Part shown: positions 1 through 6,552 of the stretch, piece after piece
Layout: every line of letters starts with the position of its first letter
Position numbering within the stretch: position 1 is the stretch's first letter
Source: Sulfurimonas sp.
Lineage (GTDB): Bacteria > Campylobacterota > Campylobacteria > Campylobacterales > Sulfurimonadaceae
DNA length: 6,640 nt
Assembly: GCA_021157485.1 (NCBI GenBank)
Contig: JAGGWO010000038.1
Coordinates: 1 to 6,640, forward strand
Reading direction: 5' to 3'
Notes under the pieces: model-generated
Databases searched by the model: none
What the model was told of the DNA's origin: nothing
Seen by the model: only the letters and a program-made list of their open reading frames with translations
Made by a program: the position numbers and the translations under genes

Positions 1-209
1 GTATAGAGATTATTGCGTTTAATGAGCCTTTAGAATATTTACCATCAGACAAATGGAACTCTCAGTTTGAAAACGTATCTACAGATAAAATGTTAAGAGT
101 CTCAAAAGAGATACCAACTATTACAGGAGCTACTCTAAGTGCGAGAAGTATTACAGATGGTTCAAGAGTTGCGTTTGCGTTTTATAATGAAGTCTTAAGG
201 GATAAGTAA
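1..209 (+). CDS. FMN-binding domain protein, C-terminal end (gene starts before the window)
   Basis: Only the last 68 codons are visible, open from base 3 to a TAA at 207-209. The fragment contains IPTITGATLSARS (visible residues 37-49). This matches the [ST]-G-A-[ST] flavinylation signature of FMN_bind domains (NqrC, RnfG and related proteins), in which ApbE attaches FMN through a phosphoester bond to the last Thr/Ser. Here that is Thr44 of the fragment (codon 132-134). After the motif comes a short helix-like tail (ITDGSRVAFAFYNEVL), as in the family. Such domains work outside the cytoplasm as electron carriers. The stop overlaps the next gene's start (TAATG), so the two are co-translated, and an apbE gene lies nearby on the opposite strand. 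The N-terminus, including any signal peptide, heme motif or membrane anchor, is outside the window, so the full architecture is unknown. Confidence 0.85.
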   Translation, partial: IEIIAFNEPLEYLPSDKWNSQFENVSTDKMLRVSKEIPTITGATLSARSITDGSRVAFAFYNEVLRDK

Positions 210-682
210 TGCGTTTTACACTTATAAAAGATTTAAAACAAGATAGTATGATGAAGCCTATACTCAGTGGTCTGCTTATCTTTACCCTACTCTATCTGAT
301 ATCTGATATATTTGTAAAAAGCTCTAGTTTTGGTATATTTGAAGAGATGATTAAAACAACTCTATTTGGAAATGAAGCTGAATTTTTAGACCCAATCACA
401 ACATCTGCGTTTTTAGAGTTTTGGCATATGGAGATATTCTTCATCATGATGATACTTCTAACTCTTAGTGCTGTTTTTATCAGACTTAGTGGAGCAAAAG
501 GTTTTAATATCATCATAGTAAACGCAGTAATGATTTCGGCTTTAATCTCCCTCGTTGCTTTACTGCTCTCTTTTTTCCTAAACGCAGCGTTTGTTCAGCT
601 CTATATCTTGTCATTTTTTTCATGGCATGTTTGTGCTATTTATATGTCACTGTACTCTCTTGTAAGGCTCTACTATGACTAA
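209..682 (+). CDS. Small four-helix membrane protein, partner of the FMN-binding protein (paralogue A)
   Basis: This is a 157-residue hydrophobic protein with predicted membrane segments at about 15-35, 74-92, 100-123 and 127-152. A longer, more polar loop lies between helices 1 and 2 (about 37-72). I do not recognise a named family. The loop carries GNEAEFLDPITTS (54-66), followed by Trp-His (72-73) at the start of helix 2; a second His (140) lies in helix 4. The next protein repeats this pattern, so the two appear to be paralogues. The start is well supported: an AAGGGA ribosome site at about 197-202 precedes ATG 209, which overlaps the preceding stop. Co-translation with an FMN-binding protein suggests a membrane subunit that docks the flavoprotein or passes it electrons. 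The His residues could be heme or quinone ligands, but this is inference only. Confidence 0.85.
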   Translation: MRFTLIKDLKQDSMMKPILSGLLIFTLLYLISDIFVKSSSFGIFEEMIKTTLFGNEAEFLDPITTSAFLEFWHMEIFFIMMILLTLSAVFIRLSGAKGFNIIIVNAVMISALISLVALLLSFFLNAAFVQLYILSFFSWHVCAIYMSLYSLVRLYYD

Positions 683-1121
683 AGCATACAAATACTCAAT
701 TGTTTACTTCTTAGTCTTTTCTCTACTTCTTATTCTGAGTGGAGTTTTACTATTTGAGTATAAAATTGGCTTTAGTGTTGAGCAGATAAGTAGTTACTAT
801 CTTGGAGATGAAGATAAATTTATCAATCCTCAAACAAGCTCAAGTATTTTAAAAATCATTACACCACATATCTTTGCATTTGGACTTTTTATAATGGTAC
901 TTCTGCACTTTCTTATTTTTACAAAAAAGAGAAGCTCTAAAACTTTAAAAGCAGTAATATATTTAACTTTTTTGAGTGCAATTTTGGAGTTACTATCGCC
1001 GTTTGGAATTATAAATAATATAGAGTTCTTCGCTTATGTGAAACTACTCTCTTTTATCATCTTTGAATTACTCGTACTTTTTAGTTCATGGTTACTTTTT
1101 AGGAGTATTGTTTATGAGTAA
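675..1121 (+). CDS. Small four-helix membrane protein (paralogue B)
   Basis: This 148-residue protein has predicted helices at about 7-28, 63-83, 90-108 and 117-142, the same topology as the preceding protein. Its loop sequence GDEDKFINPQTSS (44-56), followed by His65 at the start of helix 2, matches the neighbour's GNEAEFLDPITTS...His73 with a two-residue length difference, which indicates old tandem duplication. A second His (78) lies 13 residues later in helix 2; paralogue A has Leu at the matching place. The start ATG lies inside the end of the upstream gene (8-base overlap), and an AAGG site at 664-667 is correctly spaced. Its last 30 bases overlap the 3' end of apbE on the other strand. 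The function is unknown. A heterodimeric membrane partner of the FMN-binding protein is the simplest reading. Confidence 0.85.
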   Translation: MTKAYKYSIVYFLVFSLLLILSGVLLFEYKIGFSVEQISSYYLGDEDKFINPQTSSSILKIITPHIFAFGLFIMVLLHFLIFTKKRSSKTLKAVIYLTFLSAILELLSPFGIINNIEFFAYVKLLSFIIFELLVLFSSWLLFRSIVYE

Positions 1122-2039
1122 ATTATTTATAAATTTAAAGATATTTTGACTCATAACCAACTTCATATCACTCTGCAGAATTATATATGCCAAATCTAAA
1201 GTATCTAAAAACTCATAAGCTTTTTCAGTTGGCATTACTGAAGCTGCTGTAGCATATGCATCTAAATCACTACTAGGCATATTTGAGATGAGTGTTATAG
1301 AGATAAACTTATCTTGTGAAGCTTTTGATTTTGGATTAATAAGATGATTATTCTTTACAGACTTTACATATCTGTTGTAGTTCCCACTTGTACTTACTCC
1401 ACTATCTAGTTTTAAAGTATCAAACGCAGCTAGAAAGCCATTATTAAATGGATTTTGAACCTCTATGTGGCATACCCCTAAACAACGGATATCTCCACTT
1501 GCAGCTATAGTGACATTATCTAGCTTTTTTTTTCTAAAATAATCTGCAGCTTTATCAACTCCAAATCCTTTTCCCATACCACCTAAATCAATCTTCATAT
1601 TTTTTTGCAGTTGTGCTTCATTCTTATTAAATGATAGACCATTGAAGTCTACTACTGCATTTTTCAGTTCACGTGAGCTTGCAACTCTCTCTTGTTCCCC
1701 AAACCTATACAGATCTTTTGTAATAGAGCCTATAGTAATATCAAAATAGCCATCACTCTTTTCATAATACTCTTTACTCAAAGAGAGAGCTTCGTAAGCA
1801 GTTGCGTTTATTCGACTCTTTTTATCTCTGTTAAGTCTATATATTTGTGATTGTTTATCGTAAGAAGAGATTGAGGATTCCACTTCACTTATAATATTAA
1901 AGCCATTTTCTATATATTTTTTATCTGTGGAATCTATGGAGATAGTAACAAAAGTACCCATCAGTACTTTTATTCTTGTAGTTGTCTCTGCTGAAGCTAA
2001 AAGGGAAAAAGCTAAAAGCAAAAACAGATATTTAGTCAT
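1092..2039 (-). CDS. apbE: FAD:protein FMN transferase (ApbE), periplasmic
   Basis: The 315-residue enzyme transfers FMN from FAD to Ser/Thr of FMN-binding domains, using Mg2+, outside the cytoplasm. Residues 1-17 form a signal peptide ending in ASA, with no lipobox Cys, so it should be a soluble periplasmic form. Family motifs occur in order: MGTFVTI (27-33), GYFDITIG (97-104), DLGGMGKGFGVDKA (151-164), SGDIR (181-185), SGVSTSGNYNRY (213-224), HLINPKS (232-238) and DLDAYATA (258-265). In the last, Asp260 and Thr264 correspond to the metal-binding pair. The length is normal. The gene begins 6 bases after ribBX, with no clear Shine-Dalgarno site, so translation is probably coupled. Its natural substrate is probably the FMN-binding protein at the left edge. 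Its 3' end overlaps the convergent membrane-protein gene by 30 bases. Confidence 0.95.
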   Translation of the reverse strand: MTKYLFLLLAFSLLASAETTTRIKVLMGTFVTISIDSTDKKYIENGFNIISEVESSISSYDKQSQIYRLNRDKKSRINATAYEALSLSKEYYEKSDGYFDITIGSITKDLYRFGEQERVASSRELKNAVVDFNGLSFNKNEAQLQKNMKIDLGGMGKGFGVDKAADYFRKKKLDNVTIAASGDIRCLGVCHIEVQNPFNNGFLAAFDTLKLDSGVSTSGNYNRYVKSVKNNHLINPKSKASQDKFISITLISNMPSSDLDAYATAASVMPTEKAYEFLDTLDLAYIILQSDMKLVMSQNIFKFINNLLINNTPKK

Positions 2040-2045
2040 TTTGTA

Positions 2046-3074
2046 TTAGATATCTATTACTTCATTTACTTCTAATCCAAATCCACCTAAACCAACAAAG
2101 TCAGTCTGCTTCATTGAAGTTAAAAGATTCATTTTTGTTATGCCAAAAGATTTAATAATCTGAGCACCGATTCCGAACTCTTTTGGAGCCGAGTTATCTT
2201 GGTGATGTGTCTTGTTAATAAATACTAGAAGACCGCTATTTTGTTTTAGATACTCTATTGAGTTTACAAGGTTATTATATTTTCCCTGATTTAAAAGAAG
2301 TTCTATATCTGGAATTACATTATGAACACGAACATTGGCAATTTCGCCAGAACTATAAAATGCGATTGCAGTATGCTCTATGCCATCGTGGTCTTCAAAG
2401 GTATGCTGATTTACTTTAACACCAAAGAAGTCTATCTCCTGAACTTTAGTCTCATTTACAAGTCTCTCATTCGCTAAACGATACTCAACGATATCTGAAA
2501 TAAATACAGTTTTTAGATTATGCTTCTCACCAAAAACATCTAAGTCATCACGTCTAGCCATTGTTCCATCTGCTTTAATAATCTCACAAATAACACCAGC
2601 TTCACTCAGACCTGCTAAACGACAGATATCCACAGAACCTTCAGTATGACCGGTTCTTACAAGTGTGCCACCATCTTTAGCAATAAGAGGAAATATATGT
2701 CCAGGCTTAACAAGCTCTACAGCGTGGCTAATAGGGTTTGCCAAAATCTTAATAGTATCATCTCTCTCTTTTGAAGATATACCTGTCAAAGCATCTTTTG
2801 CATCAACAGAAACAGTAAACGCAGTCTCATAAGATGAAGTATTTGAACTTACCATAGGGTTTAAATCTAATCTTGTAGCTATTGACTTGCTAAGAGCCAC
2901 ACAAATAAGCCCTCTTGCATGTGTTGCCATAAAGTTTACATGGTCAGGTGAACTAAATGCAGCTGCATAAACTAAATCACCCTCATTTTCTCTATCTTCA
3001 TCATCAATCATGATGACCATGTTACCCTTTTTAATCTCGTCTATCGCTTCTAAAACTCTCTCAATCGGTGTCAT
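2046..3074 (-). CDS. ribBA: 3,4-dihydroxy-2-butanone-4-phosphate synthase with degenerate GTP cyclohydrolase II-like domain (RibBX type)
   Basis: Residues 1 to about 200 form a complete RibB domain, which converts ribulose 5-phosphate to dihydroxybutanone phosphate and formate in riboflavin synthesis. Its motifs are DDEDRENEGDL (25-34), THARGLICVA (51-60), KPGHIFPLIAKDGG (123-136) and RTGHTEGSVD (140-149). Residues about 205-342 align with RibA at GIGAQIIKSFGITKMNLLT (301-319) and FVGLGGFGLEV (326-336). This half has no cysteine, so the three zinc ligands are missing, as is the catalytic GRGIGL stretch. It therefore should not be a GTP cyclohydrolase II, and a separate ribA is expected elsewhere. 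This matches the RibBX variants known in Proteobacteria and the Helicobacter ribBA. I chose the Met at 3074 because AAAAGAGA precedes it at proper spacing and the family starts here. An in-frame ATG at 3113 would add 13 residues. The gene is in an operon with apbE. Confidence 0.93.
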   Translation of the reverse strand: MTPIERVLEAIDEIKKGNMVIMIDDEDRENEGDLVYAAAFSSPDHVNFMATHARGLICVALSKSIATRLDLNPMVSSNTSSYETAFTVSVDAKDALTGISSKERDDTIKILANPISHAVELVKPGHIFPLIAKDGGTLVRTGHTEGSVDICRLAGLSEAGVICEIIKADGTMARRDDLDVFGEKHNLKTVFISDIVEYRLANERLVNETKVQEIDFFGVKVNQHTFEDHDGIEHTAIAFYSSGEIANVRVHNVIPDIELLLNQGKYNNLVNSIEYLKQNSGLLVFINKTHHQDNSAPKEFGIGAQIIKSFGITKMNLLTSMKQTDFVGLGGFGLEVNEVIDI

Positions 3075-3078
3075 AAAT

Positions 3079-3086
3079 TCTCTTTT
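3079..3086 (-). promoter_or_regulatory. Ribosome binding site deciding the ribBX start
   Basis: On the - strand AAAAGAGA is followed by five bases and the ATG at 3074-3072. The alternative in-frame ATG at 3113-3111 has only AATGAAAA before it, with no Shine-Dalgarno match. This favours the shorter, 342-residue protein. Confidence 0.6.
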
Positions 3087-3134
3087 ATCTAATTTGATTT
3101 TATTATATATCATTTTTCATTAAAAAGAGTTCAA

Positions 3135-3140
3135 ATTATA
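3135..3140 (-). promoter_or_regulatory. Possible -10 element for the ribBX-apbE operon
   Basis: On the - strand a perfect TATAAT lies about 60 bases upstream of the ribBX start in very AT-rich DNA. No good -35 box is found at 17-18 bases, which is common for sigma70 promoters of Campylobacterota. Another TATAAT at 3107-3102 is possible; if used, transcription would begin inside the longer reading frame, again favouring the 3074 start. The leader would be well under 100 bases, too short for a complete FMN riboswitch, and no such motif is seen. Confidence 0.35.
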
Positions 3141-3164
3141 TTTTTAAATTCATCTCTAATACAC

Positions 3165-3193
3165 TTGACAAATAGCCAACTTTTACCTATAAT
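3165..3193 (+). promoter_or_regulatory. Consensus sigma70 promoter of the tRNA operon
   Basis: TTGACA (3165-3170), a 17-base spacer and TATAAT (3188-3193) match the bacterial consensus at all 12 positions, with a start expected near base 3200. The first tRNA begins at 3233, so the leader is about 33 bases. The promoter is divergent from that of ribBX. Confidence 0.88.
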
Positions 3194-3201
3194 TTCGCTC
3201 C

Positions 3202-3226
3202 AACAAACATGGTAACATTGTTTGTT
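3202..3226 (+). repeat. Inverted repeat in the tRNA operon leader
   Basis: AACAAACA (3202-3209) and TGTTTGTT (3219-3226) are perfect 8-base complements around a 9-base loop. The repeat begins about two bases after the predicted transcription start and ends six bases before the first tRNA. It could be a leader hairpin that aids 5' processing, or a DNA operator. No poly-T follows, so it is not a terminator. Its function is not known. Confidence 0.5.
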
Positions 3227-3232
3227 AAGCGT

Positions 3233-3309
<77 letters not shown>

Positions 3310-3330
3310 ATTTACAAAACAAACAAATGA

Positions 3331-3405
3331 TGGGGTGTCGCCAAGCGGTAAGGCATCAGCTTTTGGTGCTGACATTCGGGGGTTCGATCCCCTCCACCCC
3401 ATCCA
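3331..3405 (+). tRNA. tRNA-Gln (TTG), copy 1
   Basis: This is a 75-base cloverleaf with encoded CCA. The acceptor stem is TGGGGTG/CACCCCA, the anticodon stem TCAGC/GCTGA and the loop TTTTGGT, with anticodon TTG at 3363-3365. The first pair is U1-A72 and the discriminator is U73, not the G73 of E. coli tRNA-Gln. U1-A72 is a known recognition feature for bacterial GatCAB, so charging via Glu-tRNA(Gln) is likely. U34 is a predicted target of 2-thiolation and then selenation by MnmH, encoded at 5397-6503. It sits 21 bases after the first fMet tRNA. Confidence 0.97.
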
Positions 3406-3419
3406 CACTTTTTAAATAT

Positions 3420-3496
<77 letters not shown>

Positions 3497-3526
3497 ATCA
3501 ACATCCTTCAAAACACTTTGGAATTA

Positions 3527-3787
3527 TTAAGCTACTATCTCAATAACTTTATCGGCATTGTCAAACACTGTTTTGACCATCTCTTAAAAACGTATTGGAA
3601 AACTCTCTATATCTTCCTCTCTCGCATCAGGTTTTATAGCAGATATTAAAATAGCCATTGGATTAACTACCTTTTGAGGTTTATAGTTTACTCCAACTTT
3701 TTCATTTGTATCTAAGCGAGTAAAAAGGACATCACTTTCGATGTCAGCATTGTAAAAAAGCGATACATTTCTATTGTTACCGCAATG
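3527..3787 (-). pseudogene. Remnant of an unrecognised protein gene, start lost and interrupted by a stop
   Basis: One - strand frame reads as protein-like sequence from 3787 to a TAA at 3586-3584. It begins HCGNNRNVSLFYNADIES and continues through KVVNPMAILISAIKPDAREE to FPIRF. After that stop the same frame goes on as EMVKTVFDNADKVIEIVA to a second TAA at 3529-3527. Upstream it is closed by a TAA at 3790-3788, and there is no plausible start with a ribosome site; the only Met is internal. The composition, balanced in charged and hydrophobic residues, looks like real protein. I read it as the 3' end of a decayed gene with at least one nonsense change after a T-run. I do not recognise the family. 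The remaining bases at 3497-3526 and 3791-3846 show nothing. Confidence 0.55.
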
Positions 3788-3846
3788 TTAAGCTTTTATT
3801 ACAAATATCGACACTTAATTTTGAAATATATCCCTATAATAAGTTC

Positions 3847-4311
3847 TTATCTTCGCAGTGTAGCTACAAGTCTCTTCGTATGCAAAAGTAAATCAAAAGC
3901 TTCAATAATATGCTTACATGTCAGGTCTGAACTCAACAGAGCATCTTTAGCACATCCCTCATCACCCAAAATTGAAATACCAATAGCAGCTAAACGCAAC
4001 ATCTCTTTATCGTTATTTCCATTACCCAACGCTATACAATTATCCGCTCCAAGTGTACTGACATATTGCGCTTTTTCCTTTGTATGGTTATCACTTGAAA
4101 GCACTTTAATATTTGTGTTGTACTCTTTTAACTGAGAGTGAACACTTCCAAATGTATCCGCGGTTATTACGTGTAAAGTATATTTTTTGGACAACTGCTC
4201 AAACAGTCCTTTTATTTCAGGAAGAACCACTCCATCTTTAGCGATTGTACCGTTAAAATCACAAACAATATCTGTAATTTTAACTGTTTTAAAATTGGCT
4301 ATCTCTATCAT
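3847..4311 (-). CDS. Small HAD-superfamily phosphatase, soluble P-type ATPase-like
   Basis: This is a 154-residue protein with a minimal HAD core and little or no cap domain. Motif I is CDFNGTIAKDG (17-27), with nucleophile Asp18. The second Asp of the usual DxD is Asn20, giving D-x-N-G-T, close to the DKTGT of P-type ATPases. Motif II Thr50 is in HVITADT (47-53), motif III is Lys78 or Lys80, and motif IV is GNGNNDKEM (96-104). This pattern is typical of proteins annotated as soluble P-type ATPases. They are cytosolic hydrolases of poorly known substrate, and this one has no membrane segments. An AAGG site (4321-4318) stands six bases before the start. It is divergent from selD across 53 bases. 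A link to selenium is not implied by the sequence. Confidence 0.88.
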   Translation of the reverse strand: MIEIANFKTVKITDIVCDFNGTIAKDGVVLPEIKGLFEQLSKKYTLHVITADTFGSVHSQLKEYNTNIKVLSSDNHTKEKAQYVSTLGADNCIALGNGNNDKEMLRLAAIGISILGDEGCAKDALLSSDLTCKHIIEAFDLLLHTKRLVATLRR

Positions 4312-4323
4312 TAACTACCTTAG

Positions 4324-4332
4324 TGCTATAAT
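4324..4332 (+). promoter_or_regulatory. Extended -10 promoter for selD-mnmH
   Basis: TGCTATAAT is a perfect extended -10 (TGnTATAAT), 32 bases before the selD ATG, with a start expected near 4339. The -35 region overlaps the start codon area of the divergent HAD gene and is weak. An AAGG ribosome site at 4355-4358 is six bases before the selD ATG. Confidence 0.6.
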
Positions 4333-4364
4333 CTACGCAAAGTATAACCAAAACAAGGTATAAA

Positions 4365-5396
4365 ATGGAATCAATTAAGTTAACCGAGTATAGTCATGGG
4401 GCTGGATGTGGATGTAAAATTTCACCTATGTTGTTAGATGAGATATTAGAAACTTCAGTAAAAGTATCCTCTTATCCAAATCTTTTAGTTGGAAATTCTG
4501 ACAAAGATGATGCGGCGGCCTTTGATCTTGGCAATGGAACTTCGGTACTCTCAACCACAGACTTTTTCATGCCTATTGTGGATGATGCATTCACCTTTGG
4601 ACAGATTGCTGCAACCAATGCACTAAGTGATATTTATGCTATGGGTGGAAAACCTTTGATGGCTATCTCCATTTTTGGATGGCCTATTGATAAACTTTCA
4701 GCTGATGTAGCAAAAGATGTTATTGATGGTGGACGTTCTATATGCGAAGAAGCAGGTATACCACTTGCTGGTGGGCACTCTATTGACTCTCCTGAACCTA
4801 TTTTTGGTCTTGCCGTTACTGGATTAGTTGATAACAAACATCTAATGCAAAACTCTAATGCAAAAGAAGATTGTCTTATTTTTTTAACAAAACCCCTTGG
4901 CATTGGTATCTTATCAACAGCACAAAAACAGAAACAGATAGAGGATGGGCACATTGACCCTGCTATTAAAGCAATGACAACACTTAACAAAATTGGCGCT
5001 GATTTAGCCAAGCTTGATGGCGTTATAGCTATGACTGATGTCACAGGTTTTGGTCTTTTAGGACACCTCGTTGAAATCTGTGAAGCAAGTAAAATCAGTT
5101 CTGAGATTAATTTCAACAAAGTACCTTTACTCCCTAATGTAGAAAAGTACAGACAATTAGGCTGTATTCCAGGGGGAGCTAAAAAGAACTTTATGAGTTA
5201 TGGCTCTAAAATCAGTGAAATGACACAACAACAACGCGAGATTCTTTGTGACGCGCAAACTTCAGGGGGTCTGCTAGTTATAGTAGAAATGCAGGCAGTA
5301 GATAAATTTTTAGAACTAACAAAGCAAAATAATCTACATCTTGAAGCTATTGGGAAAACCATTTTAAAAGGCATCAACGTAGTTGAGATTATATAA
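4365..5396 (+). CDS. selD: Selenide, water dikinase (selenophosphate synthetase)
   Basis: The 343-residue enzyme makes selenophosphate from selenide and ATP, releasing AMP and phosphate. It is the selenium donor for selenocysteine and for tRNA 2-selenouridine. The N-terminal SHGAGCGCKISP (10-21) matches the E. coli active site closely: Cys15 equals the E. coli catalytic Cys17 and Lys18 equals Lys20. This is a Cys enzyme, not a selenocysteine form, and has no in-frame TGA. Other conserved blocks are KDDAAAFDLGNGTS (47-60), STTDFFMPIVDD (63-74), ATNALSDIYAMGGKP (83-97), LAGGHSIDSPEPIFGLAVTG (134-153), MTDVTGFGLLGH (about 224-235) and the C-terminal AQTSGGLL. The length is typical. It is directly followed by mnmH with no gap, so its product is probably used at least for tRNA modification. 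No selA or selB is in the window. Confidence 0.97.
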   Translation: MESIKLTEYSHGAGCGCKISPMLLDEILETSVKVSSYPNLLVGNSDKDDAAAFDLGNGTSVLSTTDFFMPIVDDAFTFGQIAATNALSDIYAMGGKPLMAISIFGWPIDKLSADVAKDVIDGGRSICEEAGIPLAGGHSIDSPEPIFGLAVTGLVDNKHLMQNSNAKEDCLIFLTKPLGIGILSTAQKQKQIEDGHIDPAIKAMTTLNKIGADLAKLDGVIAMTDVTGFGLLGHLVEICEASKISSEINFNKVPLLPNVEKYRQLGCIPGGAKKNFMSYGSKISEMTQQQREILCDAQTSGGLLVIVEMQAVDKFLELTKQNNLHLEAIGKTILKGINVVEII

Positions 5397-6503
5397 ATGT
5401 TAGAACTTCCGCAAAGTGATGATTTTAAATCAATTGTTTTAAATAACATACCTCTTATAGATGTAAGAGCACCTATTGAATTTCAAAAAGGTGCTTTTCA
5501 AAATGCTGTTAATTTACCTCTCATGAATGATGAAGAACGTCATCTCATTGGGATTAAATACAAAGAAAAAGGCAATGTAGAAGCTGTAAAGCTAGGTCAT
5601 GAACTTGTGAAAGATGATGTTAAGCTAAGCCGAGTAAACGCATGGCTTGATTTTAAAACCCAACATCCAGACGCATTTCTGTACTGTTTTAGAGGTGGCC
5701 AACGTTCTAAAATATCACAAGAGTGGATGAAAGAGTCCGGACAAAATATTGTCCGATTAAAAGGTGGTTACAAAGCCTTTAGAAGTTACCTAATGCAAGA
5801 GATAGAAGAGTCTACTAAACACTTTAAGCCAATTATACTAGGTGGTCGGACTGGTTCTGGAAAAACCATACTTTTAAAAAATATTAAAAACTCAATAGAT
5901 CTTGAAGCTTTAGCTAACCATAGAGGCTCCTCCTTTGGCAGAAAAACAACACCCCAACCTACACAGATAAATTTTGAAAATGCTCTTGCATATGATTTAA
6001 TTCAAAAATTAGATAAAGGCTTTAATGAACTATTTTTTGAAGATGAGGGTAAATATGTCGGAAGCGTTTATATTCCAAAAGAATTTGCAAATTATCTCTC
6101 TTTCGCACCACTAATCATACTTGAAACGCCTGATGAGGATCGCATAGAGATTACCTTTGACGAGTATATTGTTCAGGCTCAAAAAAGTTATAAGATACTC
6201 TTTGAAAAAGATTTTCTTCAAGAGTGGGTTAAAGATATTCAAGAAGCTATGAAACGTATCAACAGAAGACTCGGTTCAGAGCGATACAAGGTGGTTTGTG
6301 GCCTATTTGAAGATGCTCTTGATGAACAAATGAAAAACAATTCGCTCCATCTTTATAAAGCATGGATAGCCTATCTTCTCAGTGAATATTATGATCCAAT
6401 GTACGATTATCAGATACAAAAAAATGCATCCAAAATATTATTTAGAGGCAACAGTGAGGAAATCATCTCCTATATTGAAAATTACTCTAAAAATCTCAAA
6501 TAA
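5397..6503 (+). CDS. mnmH: tRNA 2-selenouridine synthase
   Basis: The 368-residue enzyme (also called SelU or YbbB) replaces sulfur with selenium at 2-thiouridine-34 of tRNA-Lys, -Glu and -Gln, using selenophosphate and passing through a geranylated intermediate. The N-terminal rhodanese domain spans about 8-130. Its active site is YCFRGGQRS (96-104), with Cys97 at the same number as in the E. coli protein. The C-terminal part is a P-loop domain with Walker [10 protein letters not shown] (149-157), the family block [13 protein letters not shown], and an acidic [15 protein letters not shown] stretch. The length is normal and no break is seen. The ATG follows the selD stop at once, with only a distant GAG, so translation is probably coupled. 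A tRNA-Gln(UUG), a predicted substrate, lies 49 bases downstream. Confidence 0.97.
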   Translation: MLELPQSDDFKSIVLNNIPLIDVRAPIEFQKGAFQNAVNLPLMNDEERHLIGIKYKEKGNVEAVKLGHELVKDDVKLSRVNAWLDFKTQHPDAFLYCFRGGQRSKISQEWMKESGQNIVRLKGGYKAFRSYLMQEIEESTKHFKPIILGGRTGSGKTILLKNIKNSIDLEALANHRGSSFGRKTTPQPTQINFENALAYDLIQKLDKGFNELFFEDEGKYVGSVYIPKEFANYLSFAPLIILETPDEDRIEITFDEYIVQAQKSYKILFEKDFLQEWVKDIQEAMKRINRRLGSERYKVVCGLFEDALDEQMKNNSLHLYKAWIAYLLSEYYDPMYDYQIQKNASKILFRGNSEEIISYIENYSKNLK

Positions 6504-6523
6504 ACTTACTTTAAAGTTTCATG

Positions 6524-6532
6524 TGTTAAAAT
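6524..6532 (+). promoter_or_regulatory. Probable promoter of the second tRNA-Gln
   Basis: TGTTAAAAT fits an extended -10 (TGn + TAAAAT, five of six matches). It is followed by a GC-rich discriminator (TCCGCCCG), as is common at stringently controlled stable-RNA promoters. The start would be near 6539, about 14 bases before the tRNA. No good -35 is seen. Read-through from mnmH is an alternative. Confidence 0.5.
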
Positions 6533-6552
6533 TCCGCCCGAAACAACAACAT

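Noticed and set aside
1119..1137. TAAATT...AATTTA inverted repeat as a bidirectional terminator between the convergent operons
   Set aside because: It is all A/T, only six pairs, and inside apbE coding sequence; too weak to call.
3075..3200. FMN riboswitch upstream of ribBX
   Set aside because: The space before the tRNA operon is too short for a complete element together with its promoter, and no conserved RFN helices are visible.
3560..3577. GTCAAA...TTTGAC inverted repeat as a terminator after the tRNA operon
   Set aside because: The stem is only six pairs with no poly-T on either strand, and it lies within the coding-like remnant.
3785..4135. A 116-codon open frame on the + strand
   Set aside because: It is antisense to the HAD gene, which has clear catalytic motifs and a ribosome site; the + frame has no domain-like features.
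4634..5119. A 161-codon open frame on the - strand
   Set aside because: It is a shadow of selD, whose sequence matches E. coli SelD along its length.
6502..6519. AAACTT...AAGTTT hairpin after mnmH as a terminator
   Set aside because: It has six mostly A/T pairs and no T-run; it could equally be chance in AT-rich DNA.
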